DNA of 64,000 bases from Cyanobacteria bacterium SZAS-4 (GCA_018266255.1 JAFEAT010000023.1:86657-150656); one strand, 5' to 3'; positions 33,261-42,768 are shown, counted from the stretch's first letter. The notes: generated by a model not told the origin, from the sequence alone. Translations and numbers: made by a program.

Positions 33261-36200
33261 ATGGCAATCAGGACAATTCCTTCTCTCGTGATCGGGTTGG
33301 GTGGCACTGGTAAGCGCGCGTTGACGCACTTGAAGCGCCGCATCTATGACACTTATGGTCGGGCAGATTTGCCCTGGATTCGCTTGCTCTCGATCGACAC
33401 TGACAGCGCTGGCGTCAACAATCCACCCGTCATCAGTCAGCGAACAGGCGAATTTATTTCGCTTGGCACTAACGAATTGCGAGTGATCGATCAAAGTGAC
33501 ACACCGCAGATCATCAGCAATTTGGACTCTCCTGAAAACAGACACATTAAGGACTGGTATCCAGATCCAGACATGCGAGTAGACTTTCCAAAAGCCGCAC
33601 GAGGATCTGGACAGGTCCGCATGTTCGGAAAAATAGGATTGTACAAAGGCGAGAACTTGCACACCACCTACAGATGGTTGCAACAGGCTGCCCATGAAGT
33701 CTCCGACCCTGCTGCCTGGGAAGATTTTTCAGGATTCGAAGTTGACCCGACACTGCAGTTTGTCTATATTATCTGCTCTATTTGTGGTGGCACCGGCAGT
33801 GGCATGTTCCTTGACGTGGCATACATGCTGAGAAAGATCGTCGGTGTGGATCCTTCAACAAGACGCTTCATCGGCATGCTAGTTATGCCTGAAGTATACG
33901 AGCCTGTGGTCGAAAACCAGCATATCCGCCGCATCTACTCGAACGGGTATGCCGCACTGCGTGAACTCGATTATTTGTTGAACAGCCCTAAACGCTCATA
34001 CATAATTAAAGGAAAGGATCACACATTCGTCGATTTCCCAAAAGATGTGCCACCGTTCGATTTTACTTTCTTGTTCAGCAACAAAAACAAACGGGGCGCT
34101 GTGATTTCACAACGTCAGGTCTCAGGCGATAAGCCTGTGGCCGCAGATGACCGAGTTTCGCAGTACATGTCCGAGACAATAATGACCGATGTGCTGTCGC
34201 CTCTAACTGAACGAAGCGAATCGATTTTAAGCAACATCTTCACCTCGATTACCGAGCCTGAAACGATGGGCGACCGCACCTTTTATAAAGCCTACTCGGC
34301 AGTAGGCGTTTCGTCTGTCAAGGTTCCGCCGTTAGCCTACTTCCAGGATATGTTGGAAATTAAGATGACGGATGCAGTTATCGATTTTCTGCTCAGACCC
34401 GATCCTGATATCACAGAAAAGGCGCTAGCCAAGCAGTTCTTCGCCGATAATTTGGCGAAGATCGAAGACGCGCTAACCTTAAGGGCAAGTCTCGGAACTG
34501 ATGCCACTTACGGACGTTATCTCTCTCGTGCTTTCTTCGATGAATTTAAGCAGAACCGTCCGGCATGCATCAACAAATTGAAACAGTGGTCTGACACAAT
34601 CATCTCTGATACGGTCGATCCCGACAGCCCTCTGGAAATTGAAAAGCAAGCAGGCAGCGCCAGCAAGCAAGCAATCAGCAGCATCTCGACGGCGCTCGAC
34701 GCGGGGCTCAAATTATATGTAAAAGACCCGGAACGCGGCTACGTTTTTTTGCGTGAGTGGCTCGAAGAATTGACTGCTTTGGCCCAGCAGAAGTTGGCTC
34801 AAGTGCCACCGGCTATGGTGGAGGAAGGAGACAACAAACGCCCTGTAAAAGAAGCTATGGATTCTCTGCAAAGAGTCGCTAACGATGTTCAGCTGCCTGT
34901 CTTGCGAGATACTGTAGAAGTGTTGCTGGAGCGCCTGGCAAACTATTACGATAACTTCGGTCGTGAAGGTCGCAGCCGCAGCATGTTGATCAATTTCTAC
35001 AACGATTTGATCAAACTCTTCGACTCGGTTCATGCCAACATCAAGTCTTTGACTGACACTATTACAGTGGTGAACAAAGATGGTGAAACAAAACTGTCTG
35101 CACGAATCGCCACGATGGGAGACACTTCGCAAGAGCGTGTTCTAATCGACAAGTCTTTGATTGGCAGAAAAGAAGTGGAGCGTTTTCTCGACAGTCTGCT
35201 CGCCCCGCTCTGGGAGAAAAATGACTGGAAGGCGGTTTCGCCAATGCTCTCGACCGAGACTAAAGCGTTGATCACTGCCGAACTGTCAGGCAAATTATTC
35301 GCACTGCAGATGGATAAAACTGTCGACGCAGACTCCAGAAAGCAAAAATTGGAAGAGACGATCCAAACGTTCGTGAAGGAGAAGCTGTTCAATAAGCTCT
35401 TTCCAACAGATGCTCAAAGCGGCATGATCAAGGAACCTTCGTACACGAATAGCGAAGGGCGCAGTATGTTGCTCGACTTTTCGAACAACAATTTGTTGCC
35501 GTTGATGATCGCGCACAGCAGTCCACTCTGGTCTGTGCAAACGCATCAAATTGGCTCAGCAAGCTCTCCTGTGACGTTCGTCGGTTTAAACGGAATCAAG
35601 ATTCCAGAAACTGTGGTTGAAGATTTGCAAGAGCAAATCCCGAATTTCAGAACTACAGACATCGTACTTTCTGACGTAGAACCGCGTGTAGTGGTCAAAC
35701 AGTACGACCCACTCTATTCGTTAGCATCTATGAACGGAATTGCTGATTACGAAAACTATTATAAGAATACAGATCGCAAGATGAATCCGATGCACACTGA
35801 CGTCAAGTTTGTCAGCGAGCCGAATCCGTACTTGCAGTGGTTATCTTATGTAGTACCTGAAGATGACAGCGTCAAGACGTGTCCTCTTGGTCACGACATC
35901 ACAGCCGCGCTTGCAGATGACGCGCAATTCTGTCCGACTTGTTCCAAGTCTGGAAAGAAAACACTGATTGTGCCAAACAAGATGCTCTGTCCAAAGTGTC
36001 AGCACATCATCGACCAGGGCAGTCGCAAATGTCCAGAGTGTTCAGCTCTGGTTGTTGAAGACAAAAAGGCTCAGGAAAAAACCTGGCCGATGCAACGCGC
36101 TGACGCTAAGAAAGAGCTTTGCCCAGGCTGCGTCACTCTCGAACGCGAACATCCTGAAACGATGGTGCTTAAGACCGGCTCTGAAGCTGGTGGAGCGAAA

Positions 36201-36656
36201 AGTTTCTGCCCTAGCTGCGGATCGGCCTGGGCCAATCTTTGTCCTTACTGCAGCGCACCGCTGGAAAAACCGACAGTCTGCACCAAGGGTAGTGACAGAT
36301 GTATTTTTGAAGGACCACCGATTGTCTTGTGTTCATCGTGCAGCTGTCCTGTGACGCCTGATACGACTAAATGCCCTCGCTGTTTCAAAGACCTTGTAGA
36401 GTGCGAAGTGTGTCGTAAAGAGGGGAAAGAAAAACGCATGATTCCTAAGGGCACTGAGTGTCCTCAGAAGCATGTGAAAATGGCAGAGCCTGTAGCAGCA
36501 GCTAAATCGTCGGGTACGGCTAAATCTGCGAATGCGGCTACCTCTGGTGATGCGGCTACTTCTGGTGATGCGGCTACTTCTGGTGATGCGGCTACCTCTG
36601 ATGAGGCAGCAGAATCTACTGAAGAACCTGTGCCGGTTCAAGCTCCGATTGCGTGA
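33261..36656 (+). CDS. Large tubulin-like (Tubulin_2 type) protein with C-terminal zinc ribbons
   Basis: 1131 residues. The N-terminal domain has VIGLGGTGKRALTHL and, near residue 175, CGGTGSGMFLDVAYML, the glycine loop that marks the tubulin/FtsZ GTP site. This arrangement is that of the uncharacterised tubulin-like family. The middle (about 300-860) is helical. From about 870 on come at least five CxxC pairs (CPLGH/CPTC, CPKC/CPEC, CPGC, CPSC/CPYC, CSSC/CPRC, CEVC), i.e. several zinc ribbons. The end has a DAATSG repeat. Whether it forms filaments is unknown. GGGAG lies 8 bases before the ATG. No signal peptide: it is cytoplasmic. Confidence 0.8.
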   Translation: MAIRTIPSLVIGLGGTGKRALTHLKRRIYDTYGRADLPWIRLLSIDTDSAGVNNPPVISQRTGEFISLGTNELRVIDQSDTPQIISNLDSPENRHIKDWYPDPDMRVDFPKAARGSGQVRMFGKIGLYKGENLHTTYRWLQQAAHEVSDPAAWEDFSGFEVDPTLQFVYIICSICGGTGSGMFLDVAYMLRKIVGVDPSTRRFIGMLVMPEVYEPVVENQHIRRIYSNGYAALRELDYLLNSPKRSYIIKGKDHTFVDFPKDVPPFDFTFLFSNKNKRGAVISQRQVSGDKPVAADDRVSQYMSETIMTDVLSPLTERSESILSNIFTSITEPETMGDRTFYKAYSAVGVSSVKVPPLAYFQDMLEIKMTDAVIDFLLRPDPDITEKALAKQFFADNLAKIEDALTLRASLGTDATYGRYLSRAFFDEFKQNRPACINKLKQWSDTIISDTVDPDSPLEIEKQAGSASKQAISSISTALDAGLKLYVKDPERGYVFLREWLEELTALAQQKLAQVPPAMVEEGDNKRPVKEAMDSLQRVANDVQLPVLRDTVEVLLERLANYYDNFGREGRSRSMLINFYNDLIKLFDSVHANIKSLTDTITVVNKDGETKLSARIATMGDTSQERVLIDKSLIGRKEVERFLDSLLAPLWEKNDWKAVSPMLSTETKALITAELSGKLFALQMDKTVDADSRKQKLEETIQTFVKEKLFNKLFPTDAQSGMIKEPSYTNSEGRSMLLDFSNNNLLPLMIAHSSPLWSVQTHQIGSASSPVTFVGLNGIKIPETVVEDLQEQIPNFRTTDIVLSDVEPRVVVKQYDPLYSLASMNGIADYENYYKNTDRKMNPMHTDVKFVSEPNPYLQWLSYVVPEDDSVKTCPLGHDITAALADDAQFCPTCSKSGKKTLIVPNKMLCPKCQHIIDQGSRKCPECSALVVEDKKAQEKTWPMQRADAKKELCPGCVTLEREHPETMVLKTGSEAGGAKSFCPSCGSAWANLCPYCSAPLEKPTVCTKGSDRCIFEGPPIVLCSSCSCPVTPDTTKCPRCFKDLVECEVCRKEGKEKRMIPKGTECPQKHVKMAEPVAAAKSSGTAKSANAATSGDAATSGDAATSGDAATSDEAAESTEEPVPVQAPIA
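36534..36605 (+). repeat. 18-bp tandem repeat within the tubulin-like gene
   Basis: Four copies of an 18-base unit encoding DAATSG at the extreme C-terminus (36534-36551, 36552-36569, 36570-36587, 36588-36605), the last one degenerate. The length is a multiple of three, so copy number can vary without a frame shift. Confidence 0.9.
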
Positions 36657-36734
36657 CAACTTCATTTGAAGTTGCATCGAGTAAAATCTAGACCAAGTTA
36701 GTTTCGCGTTTTGACCCGCGTATAGGAGACTTTC

Positions 36735-37361
36735 ATGCCGCTTGTGGTGCATTTGCGAGATACAAATCCAGAGTTGGTGAAAGCCTGGACAGCTTTCTTT
36801 GGAAGGAACGCCAAAGTTGATATCACCGAGGGGAGCGTTTTCGATCTGGATGTTTCTGTGTTGGTAACTCCGGCTAACAGTTTCGGCATTATGGATGATG
36901 GCCTGGGCTCGCAGTTGAACAAGCTCACAGAAGGTCAGTTGGAGTCGCGCGTGCGCAAGTTGATTCAGGACAAGCATGCAGGCGAACTTCCAGTTGGCTG
37001 CGCGGAAGTAATCACAACTAACTTAGAGAAGCCGAAGTTCGCGATCATAGCGCCGACTATGCGGGTGCCCTTGCGCATGACTAATGCCAACGTGAACAGC
37101 TACATGGCTACGCGCGCGGCGTTTCGAGCCCTGGCTGCATTCATTCGGCAAGACCGAGAAGATCACGCTGGCGAATCAAAAATAGAATCTGTCGCGTTTG
37201 TGGGAATGGGCACTGGTGCTGGCAAGACAGCACCGGCTGTGGCTGCTTTTCAAATGTACGAAGCTTATTGTCAAATTGTTTTAGGACAAGAGCCGAATTT
37301 TGCCACTGTGGAAGCTGCCACCGCCCATGATGCCGAATTGAGGAAGAGCCGGTACATTTAG
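36735..37361 (+). CDS. Macrodomain protein
   Basis: 208 residues. VLVTPANSFGIMDDGLGSQL is the loop that binds ADP-ribose, ELPVGCAEVITTN is the central strand, IIAPTMRVP follows, and VAFVGMGTGAGKTAPAVAAF forms the phosphate loop. Macrodomains bind or hydrolyse ADP-ribose and its derivatives. It resembles stand-alone macrodomains found with phage-tail and stress gene groups, but no such gene is here. GGAG lies 8 bases before the ATG. It is 78 bases after the tubulin-like gene and on the same strand. Confidence 0.8.
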   Translation: MPLVVHLRDTNPELVKAWTAFFGRNAKVDITEGSVFDLDVSVLVTPANSFGIMDDGLGSQLNKLTEGQLESRVRKLIQDKHAGELPVGCAEVITTNLEKPKFAIIAPTMRVPLRMTNANVNSYMATRAAFRALAAFIRQDREDHAGESKIESVAFVGMGTGAGKTAPAVAAFQMYEAYCQIVLGQEPNFATVEAATAHDAELRKSRYI

Positions 37362-37524
37362 TCTCCGATCAGTTGAATTAAATTTGTTTTTTTCATGATC
37401 GCTTATAAGCAACACCTGGGATTGGCTGGGTTTTTAGACTCGGCCGTTTCCAGCATCTGTGATAGTCTCGCAACAGCGTGGCAGCGTGTGGGTCGACTAT
37501 CCTCTGATAAGTGGAGATTTCTTG

Positions 37525-38409
37525 ATGTCTAAAATCAAACATCTTGCGGCCTTCGTGGCCCTGCTATTGGTTTTTCTCTGTAGCTCACTGACTACAGCGT
37601 CTGCTCGCAATCCTTTGGATCCGCGCAGACCCTCGCCGCCTACCTCCACTGGCGCGGGCGGGCCGACAGGGTTCCAGGTCTACAATCCGAGCCATCCCGA
37701 TGTGGATGTGTGGGTGGTTCTGCCCGAATCTTCGAATCTAGGATGCGGACCGACGCTGCTCACTCAACTGAGAGTTCTGGATCTAAACAACAACAACCCA
37801 CTCCCGATCACTCAATTTGCTGACAATGTACGCCTTGGTTCATTCAAATTGATGCGCGGAAGAAGCGCAAAAATCGAGCCTATCAACGGCAAGACTTGTC
37901 TGGACGGATTGAACGTCACCTTCTTGAACCATCCGCAATGTCCGTGCACAAACACTTGCGCCGGCACTCAGCCGGGCGTTCCTGGACCGAATCTGCCAAA
38001 CGGAACCAACTTCGTCGAAGCCACGTTGAATTGTCCTGGGACGTTTCTCGAGACGGTCGACATAAGCTGTGTTAATGGAGCTAATACGACTATCGCTGTT
38101 GATTTCCAGGGTGGTCCAAATTGGAACGACGGAGTGGGCAACAACAACGTCCAGCATATCCAGAATTCCTGGGTGAACGTCAATTGCAGTGGTGCCGCCT
38201 GTGACAACAACTGCTCCCTGACTGGAGTTTATCCATACAACGCGACAGAGTGTGAGCATGCCGCTGCTGGCGCCTGTCCTAACGCTTCGTCGCCGCCCTT
38301 CTGCCTAGCGACTAACAAACACTGCAACATCCAGCGCGGTCGTGAGAATGGCAACTTTGGAGGGGTAGTGAAAGCTACGTATTTGGGACCTCTCGCTCCG
38401 CCTAACTGA
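37525..38409 (+). CDS. Cysteine-rich secreted protein, unknown
   Basis: 294 residues. Signal peptide (KIKHLAAFVALLLVFLCSSL, cleavage near ASA). The mature part has many cysteines spread over the whole length (PQCPCTNTCAG, CSGAACDNNC, TECEHAAAGACP) and is rich in Asn, Gly and Pro, so several disulfides are likely after export. VDISCVNGANTTIAVDFQGG is faintly like thaumatin-type proteins, not enough for a name. The ATG at 37525 follows GGAGA; the longer frame to 37459 would spoil the signal peptide. It is followed after 2 bases by a gene of the two-member secreted family. Confidence 0.6.
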   Translation: MSKIKHLAAFVALLLVFLCSSLTTASARNPLDPRRPSPPTSTGAGGPTGFQVYNPSHPDVDVWVVLPESSNLGCGPTLLTQLRVLDLNNNNPLPITQFADNVRLGSFKLMRGRSAKIEPINGKTCLDGLNVTFLNHPQCPCTNTCAGTQPGVPGPNLPNGTNFVEATLNCPGTFLETVDISCVNGANTTIAVDFQGGPNWNDGVGNNNVQHIQNSWVNVNCSGAACDNNCSLTGVYPYNATECEHAAAGACPNASSPPFCLATNKHCNIQRGRENGNFGGVVKATYLGPLAPPN

Positions 38410-38411
38410 AA

Positions 38412-39038
38412 GTGAACAGACTTTTGGCGAAATTTTCAGTGTTGTTGGCGACAGCGACAACTTTTCTGTGCAGCAATTCTTGTGGCGCTGACGTAACTGC
38501 GGATTTGCTCGATCCCACTCTGGAGCAGCAGTATGACTGGGCCATGTACATGGACGTCCACGACCTGAAAGGTTTTTTGAATTACCCGACATCGCAATTG
38601 AGCTCTATGACTGATTTGCGTGTCATTTACCGACCACTTGCACGTGGCATTCGTGCTGCTGACTATAAAAAGGCTCGAGTTTATGAGGAATTCTGGTATC
38701 ACGATGAAATGCCGATTGGTCTGAGGCGGAATGATCAAATACAAATCGACAGCAATAAATTTGGAATTATCTATGTACAACCACGAGATGGTGAGAGCGA
38801 CCACACACCCGCCATTGCTAATGCTGTCGTGAGAATAATGGTTGACCTGTGGATTCACAACATCGTCGCCGGTTATGTCGTGGTGCCCATTGAGAAGTTC
38901 AATCAAATGGAGGCAGAATTGAGTCGCTATGGATTTTTTCCGACTCTAAAAGTAGCAGAGGGTCCGCAACTGAGCATTCACCTGCGTTCGAATCCAAAGG
39001 GCAGAGACGAACTCTATTTTTTTCAAAAAGGGTATTAA
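38412..39038 (+). CDS. Secreted protein of unknown function, copy 2 of a two-member family
   Basis: 208 residues with signal peptide (KFSVLLATATTFLCSNSCGA). It shares with the protein at 587-1264 the QYDWAMYM, YEEFWYHDEMPIGLRR, ANAVVRIMVDLWI, VVPIEKF, YGFFPTL and SIHLRSNPKG segments in the same order. GTG start 2 bases after the cysteine-rich protein gene, so the two are likely translated together. It ends inside the cdaA stop region (4-base overlap, opposite strands). Function unknown; the pairing with an exported Cys-rich protein suggests an extracellular role. Confidence 0.7.
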   Translation: MNRLLAKFSVLLATATTFLCSNSCGADVTADLLDPTLEQQYDWAMYMDVHDLKGFLNYPTSQLSSMTDLRVIYRPLARGIRAADYKKARVYEEFWYHDEMPIGLRRNDQIQIDSNKFGIIYVQPRDGESDHTPAIANAVVRIMVDLWIHNIVAGYVVVPIEKFNQMEAELSRYGFFPTLKVAEGPQLSIHLRSNPKGRDELYFFQKGY

Positions 39039-40015
39039 ACTGCCTTTTCGGATTCGACAGATGGACCGATAGTCGAGATGTTGCTTTCTTGAATCGGTGC
39101 CACTTCCAGCGTTGGCTTGACCACTGCTTCGCCACCAGATGTGGGGTCATTGCTATTCGCTTTCTTACGACCAAGCACGGAGAGGAATGAATCAAGCGGT
39201 GTGGGCGATTTGCGATCGGCGTCTTTCAGATACATGTATGAGAGCGGATCCAGCAAGTCATCGGCGCTGCCGTAGCGCGCCAAAATACCGCGGTTCGCTG
39301 CTGATATGGAGCCAGTTTCTTCAGACACGACGATGCACAAACCGTCGTATATCTCTGACAAACCGATTGCTGCGCGGTGCCGAGTGCCGTAACGTGAACT
39401 TAGTTTCGGGTCGTCTGTCATTGGCAAAATCACGCCGGCCGCGACGATTTTGTTTTGTCTGATCACTACTGCGCCATCGTGAAGAGGCGACTTTGGAAAG
39501 AAGATTGAAAGCAATAAATTCGACGAAATGTCTGCATTGACCGGGGTGCCTGGGCTTAAGTAATCGCGCTCACCTTCCGGTGGCTCAACGACGATTAGCG
39601 CTCCTACCTTGGTTTTTGACAGGTCTCGCACTGCTGAAATTATTTGGGCGATATCTCGCTTAGTATTTTCAGTTTCGCGATTGGGCAAGGAAAAATCTAC
39701 TTTGAAGTTGTTCATTCTTCCCAAGTAGCCCAGCCCGCGTCGAATTTCAGGCTGAAAAATAATTACGAGTGCCATGACAGCTACAGGAATCAGGTGCTGT
39801 AGGATCGAAGTGACAAGGGTGAAGCCTGCGAAATATGAGATGACCGCGACGCCGATGAGCACCATGACGCCTTTGACGAGCCTCTCAGCCTGCGTTCCGA
39901 CGATGCGACGCCAGATCCAAATCGCGCAATAGCAAATGATCAGCATCTGAATGAAATTTTTGACGGCGTTTAACCAGTTCGTTTGGCTGAAGATGTCGGT
40001 TAAATCGGCGCCCAT
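39035..40015 (-). CDS. cdaA: Diadenylate cyclase, membrane type
   Basis: Makes cyclic di-AMP from two ATP. Three membrane helices at about residues 15-95 are followed by the DAC domain, with PLHDGAVVIRQ (DGA motif) and RYGTRHRAAIGLSE (RHR motif) both intact. A C-terminal disordered tail of about 60 residues goes beyond the catalytic domain. The family member is CdaA/YbbP-like, not DisA. Usual partners cdaR and glmM are not here; instead it lies 59 bases after lysA on the same strand. Confidence 0.95.
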   Translation of the reverse strand: MGADLTDIFSQTNWLNAVKNFIQMLIICYCAIWIWRRIVGTQAERLVKGVMVLIGVAVISYFAGFTLVTSILQHLIPVAVMALVIIFQPEIRRGLGYLGRMNNFKVDFSLPNRETENTKRDIAQIISAVRDLSKTKVGALIVVEPPEGERDYLSPGTPVNADISSNLLLSIFFPKSPLHDGAVVIRQNKIVAAGVILPMTDDPKLSSRYGTRHRAAIGLSEIYDGLCIVVSEETGSISAANRGILARYGSADDLLDPLSYMYLKDADRKSPTPLDSFLSVLGRKKANSNDPTSGGEAVVKPTLEVAPIQESNISTIGPSVESEKAV

Positions 40016-40074
40016 TGGAAGTTAAGCTCCTAAGCCGTCTCGTACATGTCGTGGTGGCACCAAATGGTGCTTTC

Positions 40075-41418
40075 TTAGAGCAATCGATCGAGAATTCTGT
40101 CCTGACGTACCAGGTCTTCGTTTGTCTCTCTCTCGATAATGACCTCTGCTTTTCCGTCTAAGACGAGCACGCAAGCCGGACGTGTCGTGCGGTTGTAGTT
40201 TGATGCCATACTGTAATTGTAGGCACCTGTTCCGAACACGGCGATCACATCGTCGCGCTGGGCGGCCAAATAAGCTTCCTTTACGATTATATCTCCCGAT
40301 TCGCAATACCTGCCTACCAGGCTGACAGGTTTTTCAGGGGTGGGCGCGGTCATGCGGTTCGCTACGCACGTTGTGTACTTAGCTTGATAAGTTATAGGTC
40401 GTGGATTGTCAGCCATTCCGCCGTCGACAGAGAGGCACGAGGCTGCTCCGTCTATATCTTTTGTGTGTCCTGCTCGATATAGAGTGATGCCAGCGGTGCC
40501 GATCATAGAACGACCTGGTTCGACAAAAAGTTCTGGCAGTTCCATATTTCGTTTGCTGAAAGCTTCTGCGACTTTGGTGGCAACCGAGTGCGCCCATTCG
40601 TAGATTGGTGTTGGGCGATCCTCTTTCGTGTAGGCTATACCTAAACCGCCACCGACGTCGAGCTGCGTAAGCTCAACTCCGTACTCTTTCTTTATCGCAG
40701 CAAAGCGATCTGCCATTATGTCGATCAATTCGAGGAATGGTCCGAGATCGTGCGACTGACTGCCGATGTGAGCATGGAGACCAACCAGTTGTAGTGCATC
40801 TGGATATTTGAGGATGAGCTCGACGATGTTGTTAAGCCGATCTAGCGGAATTCCGAATTTGCTGTTGTGTTGTCCTGTTTTAATATGCTCGTGAGTATCC
40901 GGCTCCACCCCTGGTGTCACTCGGATCAGTACTGATGCTTTTACTTTCGACTGCTGTGCTATTTCCGCGAGCATTTTTATTTCGTCGGTGCTGTCAGCGA
41001 CAATTTTTACACCTGGATAATTCAGAGCCGCTTGCAACTCCTTGGCGCTTTTGTTGTTGCCGTGCAGATAGATCAGATCGGCTGGAAAGCCCGCTTTGAC
41101 GGCGGTGAACAACTCACCTTCCGACACTACGTCTAAGCCAAATCCCAATTTGCGAATCAAGTGGCACATGGCGGTGCATAAAAATGCTTTGCCGGCGTAG
41201 AGTGGTCGGGATTTTTTGTATGCTGATAGACCGGCTTGGAATGCGCTTGCTGACGCACGCACGGTGGCCTCATCTATCACGTAAAGCGGAGTGCCGAATT
41301 GCTTTGCCAGTTCGACGGTATCGCAACCACCGATGATCAAGTGTCCCTGCGCATCTGTTGTCGCGCTGATGGGCATGATTTCTACATTTGGTGAAACAAC
41401 ACGCGTTGATTGGCTCAT
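40075..41418 (-). CDS. lysA: Diaminopimelate decarboxylase
   Basis: Last step of lysine synthesis, PLP-dependent. LYAGKAFLC holds the PLP Lys, HNSKFGI, DVGGGLGI and EPGRSMIGTAG form the phosphate and substrate sites, and GRYCESGDII carries the catalytic Cys. 447 residues from the chosen ATG at 41418, which has GGAGG 11 bases before it; the frame is open to 41442, and that ATG overlaps the GGAGG. Full length. It follows an unknown gene on the same strand and precedes cdaA. Confidence 0.95.
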   Translation of the reverse strand: MSQSTRVVSPNVEIMPISATTDAQGHLIIGGCDTVELAKQFGTPLYVIDEATVRASASAFQAGLSAYKKSRPLYAGKAFLCTAMCHLIRKLGFGLDVVSEGELFTAVKAGFPADLIYLHGNNKSAKELQAALNYPGVKIVADSTDEIKMLAEIAQQSKVKASVLIRVTPGVEPDTHEHIKTGQHNSKFGIPLDRLNNIVELILKYPDALQLVGLHAHIGSQSHDLGPFLELIDIMADRFAAIKKEYGVELTQLDVGGGLGIAYTKEDRPTPIYEWAHSVATKVAEAFSKRNMELPELFVEPGRSMIGTAGITLYRAGHTKDIDGAASCLSVDGGMADNPRPITYQAKYTTCVANRMTAPTPEKPVSLVGRYCESGDIIVKEAYLAAQRDDVIAVFGTGAYNYSMASNYNRTTRPACVLVLDGKAEVIIERETNEDLVRQDRILDRLL

Positions 41419-41536
41419 GAGAGCGATTGCCTCCATCGACATACTATGCTGCGCAATTGCGGCGGCGCAGGTCTCTATTATGGCGTAGAAGGACGGTTAA
41501 GTCGAGCAATCCACTATTGGTCGCGCAACATTGAGA

Positions 41537-42442
41537 CTAATGGTGGACGGAAGTTTTACTACGAATCAGCCCTGAGTTGTTGCGCAGTGGCATGTGGCGG
41601 CTCATCTCTTTGTGACGCCCCGATTCTTTTTGTAAATCCTGTAAGTCATCGCAAGGGGTAATGAGAGTGTAGCTAAGCTGCGCTGATTGATTGGATCTGT
41701 CGCCCAATCCTGTCAAGCTGAAGGTCATGCTCTCAACTTCTTTTATGTTTCGTGCAGCCAGTGCGCTTGCCATGACTTGTGCGTTGGGCGAGTCTACAAC
41801 ATATTGTAAGGCCGCCTCATACGTTGAGAGGACCCATCCTTCGCTGAACGAGTAGACACCGATGATGTGTCCTTTAAAAATGTAGACCATGCACAAAGCT
41901 TCGTTGTTTTCAGAGTTGATTACGACACAGCCAGGTGCATTGCTATGCATCAGATGAGTGACAGCTGACTCGAAGACTTGCTCCGGAGATCCACCGAAGG
42001 TTTCGACCTGGTGTCCGTGGAAAAGAGCTCCGCCAGCTAGAACGAGTTCTTCGCTGAGCAGATATGTATCGATGATATTGTCTGGTTTGGCGAGTTCTGA
42101 CATTGCGCGTTGATGCGCTTCTTCGCCGAACAGTTGCTGCTCTTCGAACTTGCTGCCATAGAGACATCCTAGTACACGACCTCTGAAGACGAGGATTGCG
42201 GCTCGCGATTTGCTCGCTTCTGATATGACTCGGATGCAACAGGTGCTCTGTTTCGCTTCGATTGAAACCAGAAGCTGGTGATAACGGATGCGATGCGACT
42301 GCGCGATCTCGTGCGTTTCTCGCACCGTAGGTAGTGGCACTAAGTTTATCGCTCGACGATTGGCTCCATGTCCGTTATTTTCGGCCGATACTAATTTGGA
42401 AATGGTTTCCTGAATTCCTTTTTTGTCTTTCCAAGCAAACAT
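41537..42442 (-). CDS. Unknown protein with internally duplicated domain
   Basis: 301 residues, soluble. Two related halves: SRAAILVFRGRVLGCLYGSK (about residue 80) and EALCMVYIFKGHIIGVYSFS (about 180) each form a strand-turn-strand unit (phi-F-x-G-x-phi-hG-x-Y). This recalls PatA N-terminal/DUF4388-like regulatory domains, but similarity is weak. The C-terminal 60 residues look disordered. AGGATAG precedes the ATG. It lies 118 bases before lysA on the same strand; 42443-42768 upstream shows no feature. Confidence 0.55.
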   Translation of the reverse strand: MFAWKDKKGIQETISKLVSAENNGHGANRRAINLVPLPTVRETHEIAQSHRIRYHQLLVSIEAKQSTCCIRVISEASKSRAAILVFRGRVLGCLYGSKFEEQQLFGEEAHQRAMSELAKPDNIIDTYLLSEELVLAGGALFHGHQVETFGGSPEQVFESAVTHLMHSNAPGCVVINSENNEALCMVYIFKGHIIGVYSFSEGWVLSTYEAALQYVVDSPNAQVMASALAARNIKEVESMTFSLTGLGDRSNQSAQLSYTLITPCDDLQDLQKESGRHKEMSRHMPLRNNSGLIRSKTSVHH

Positions 42443-42768
42443 TGTGCGCTATCCTGCAGATAAATGGGGTGCGCCGACCTGCCGTTTTTCACGGGTTTTA
42501 AGCGGCTAGATGGAGTGATGAAGGCGAAGACTGCTCATCTTAGAAAGTAACAAACTGACCTTCTACTGTCACTGGGAAAAATACGAACTGCAGTAAATGT
42601 GAAGCGTTAATTTGTAGACGCTCGTATACGGACTTTTGCGAGTGAACCGGCTGGGTGGCGGGTTTTACATACCTGATTCAATTCAAATGGACCGATGACT
42701 GCCACTCATTTCCGTCTGCACTCTCTGATTTGCTGGACAATTGATTTGCAGACTAATTGCTTTGCACA
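42443..42768. other. Intergenic stretch without visible feature
   Basis: About 326 bases between the yraN stop and the start of the 41537-42442 gene. I see no gene, strong hairpin or repeat in it. It probably holds the promoter of the minus-strand unknown gene. Confidence 0.5.
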
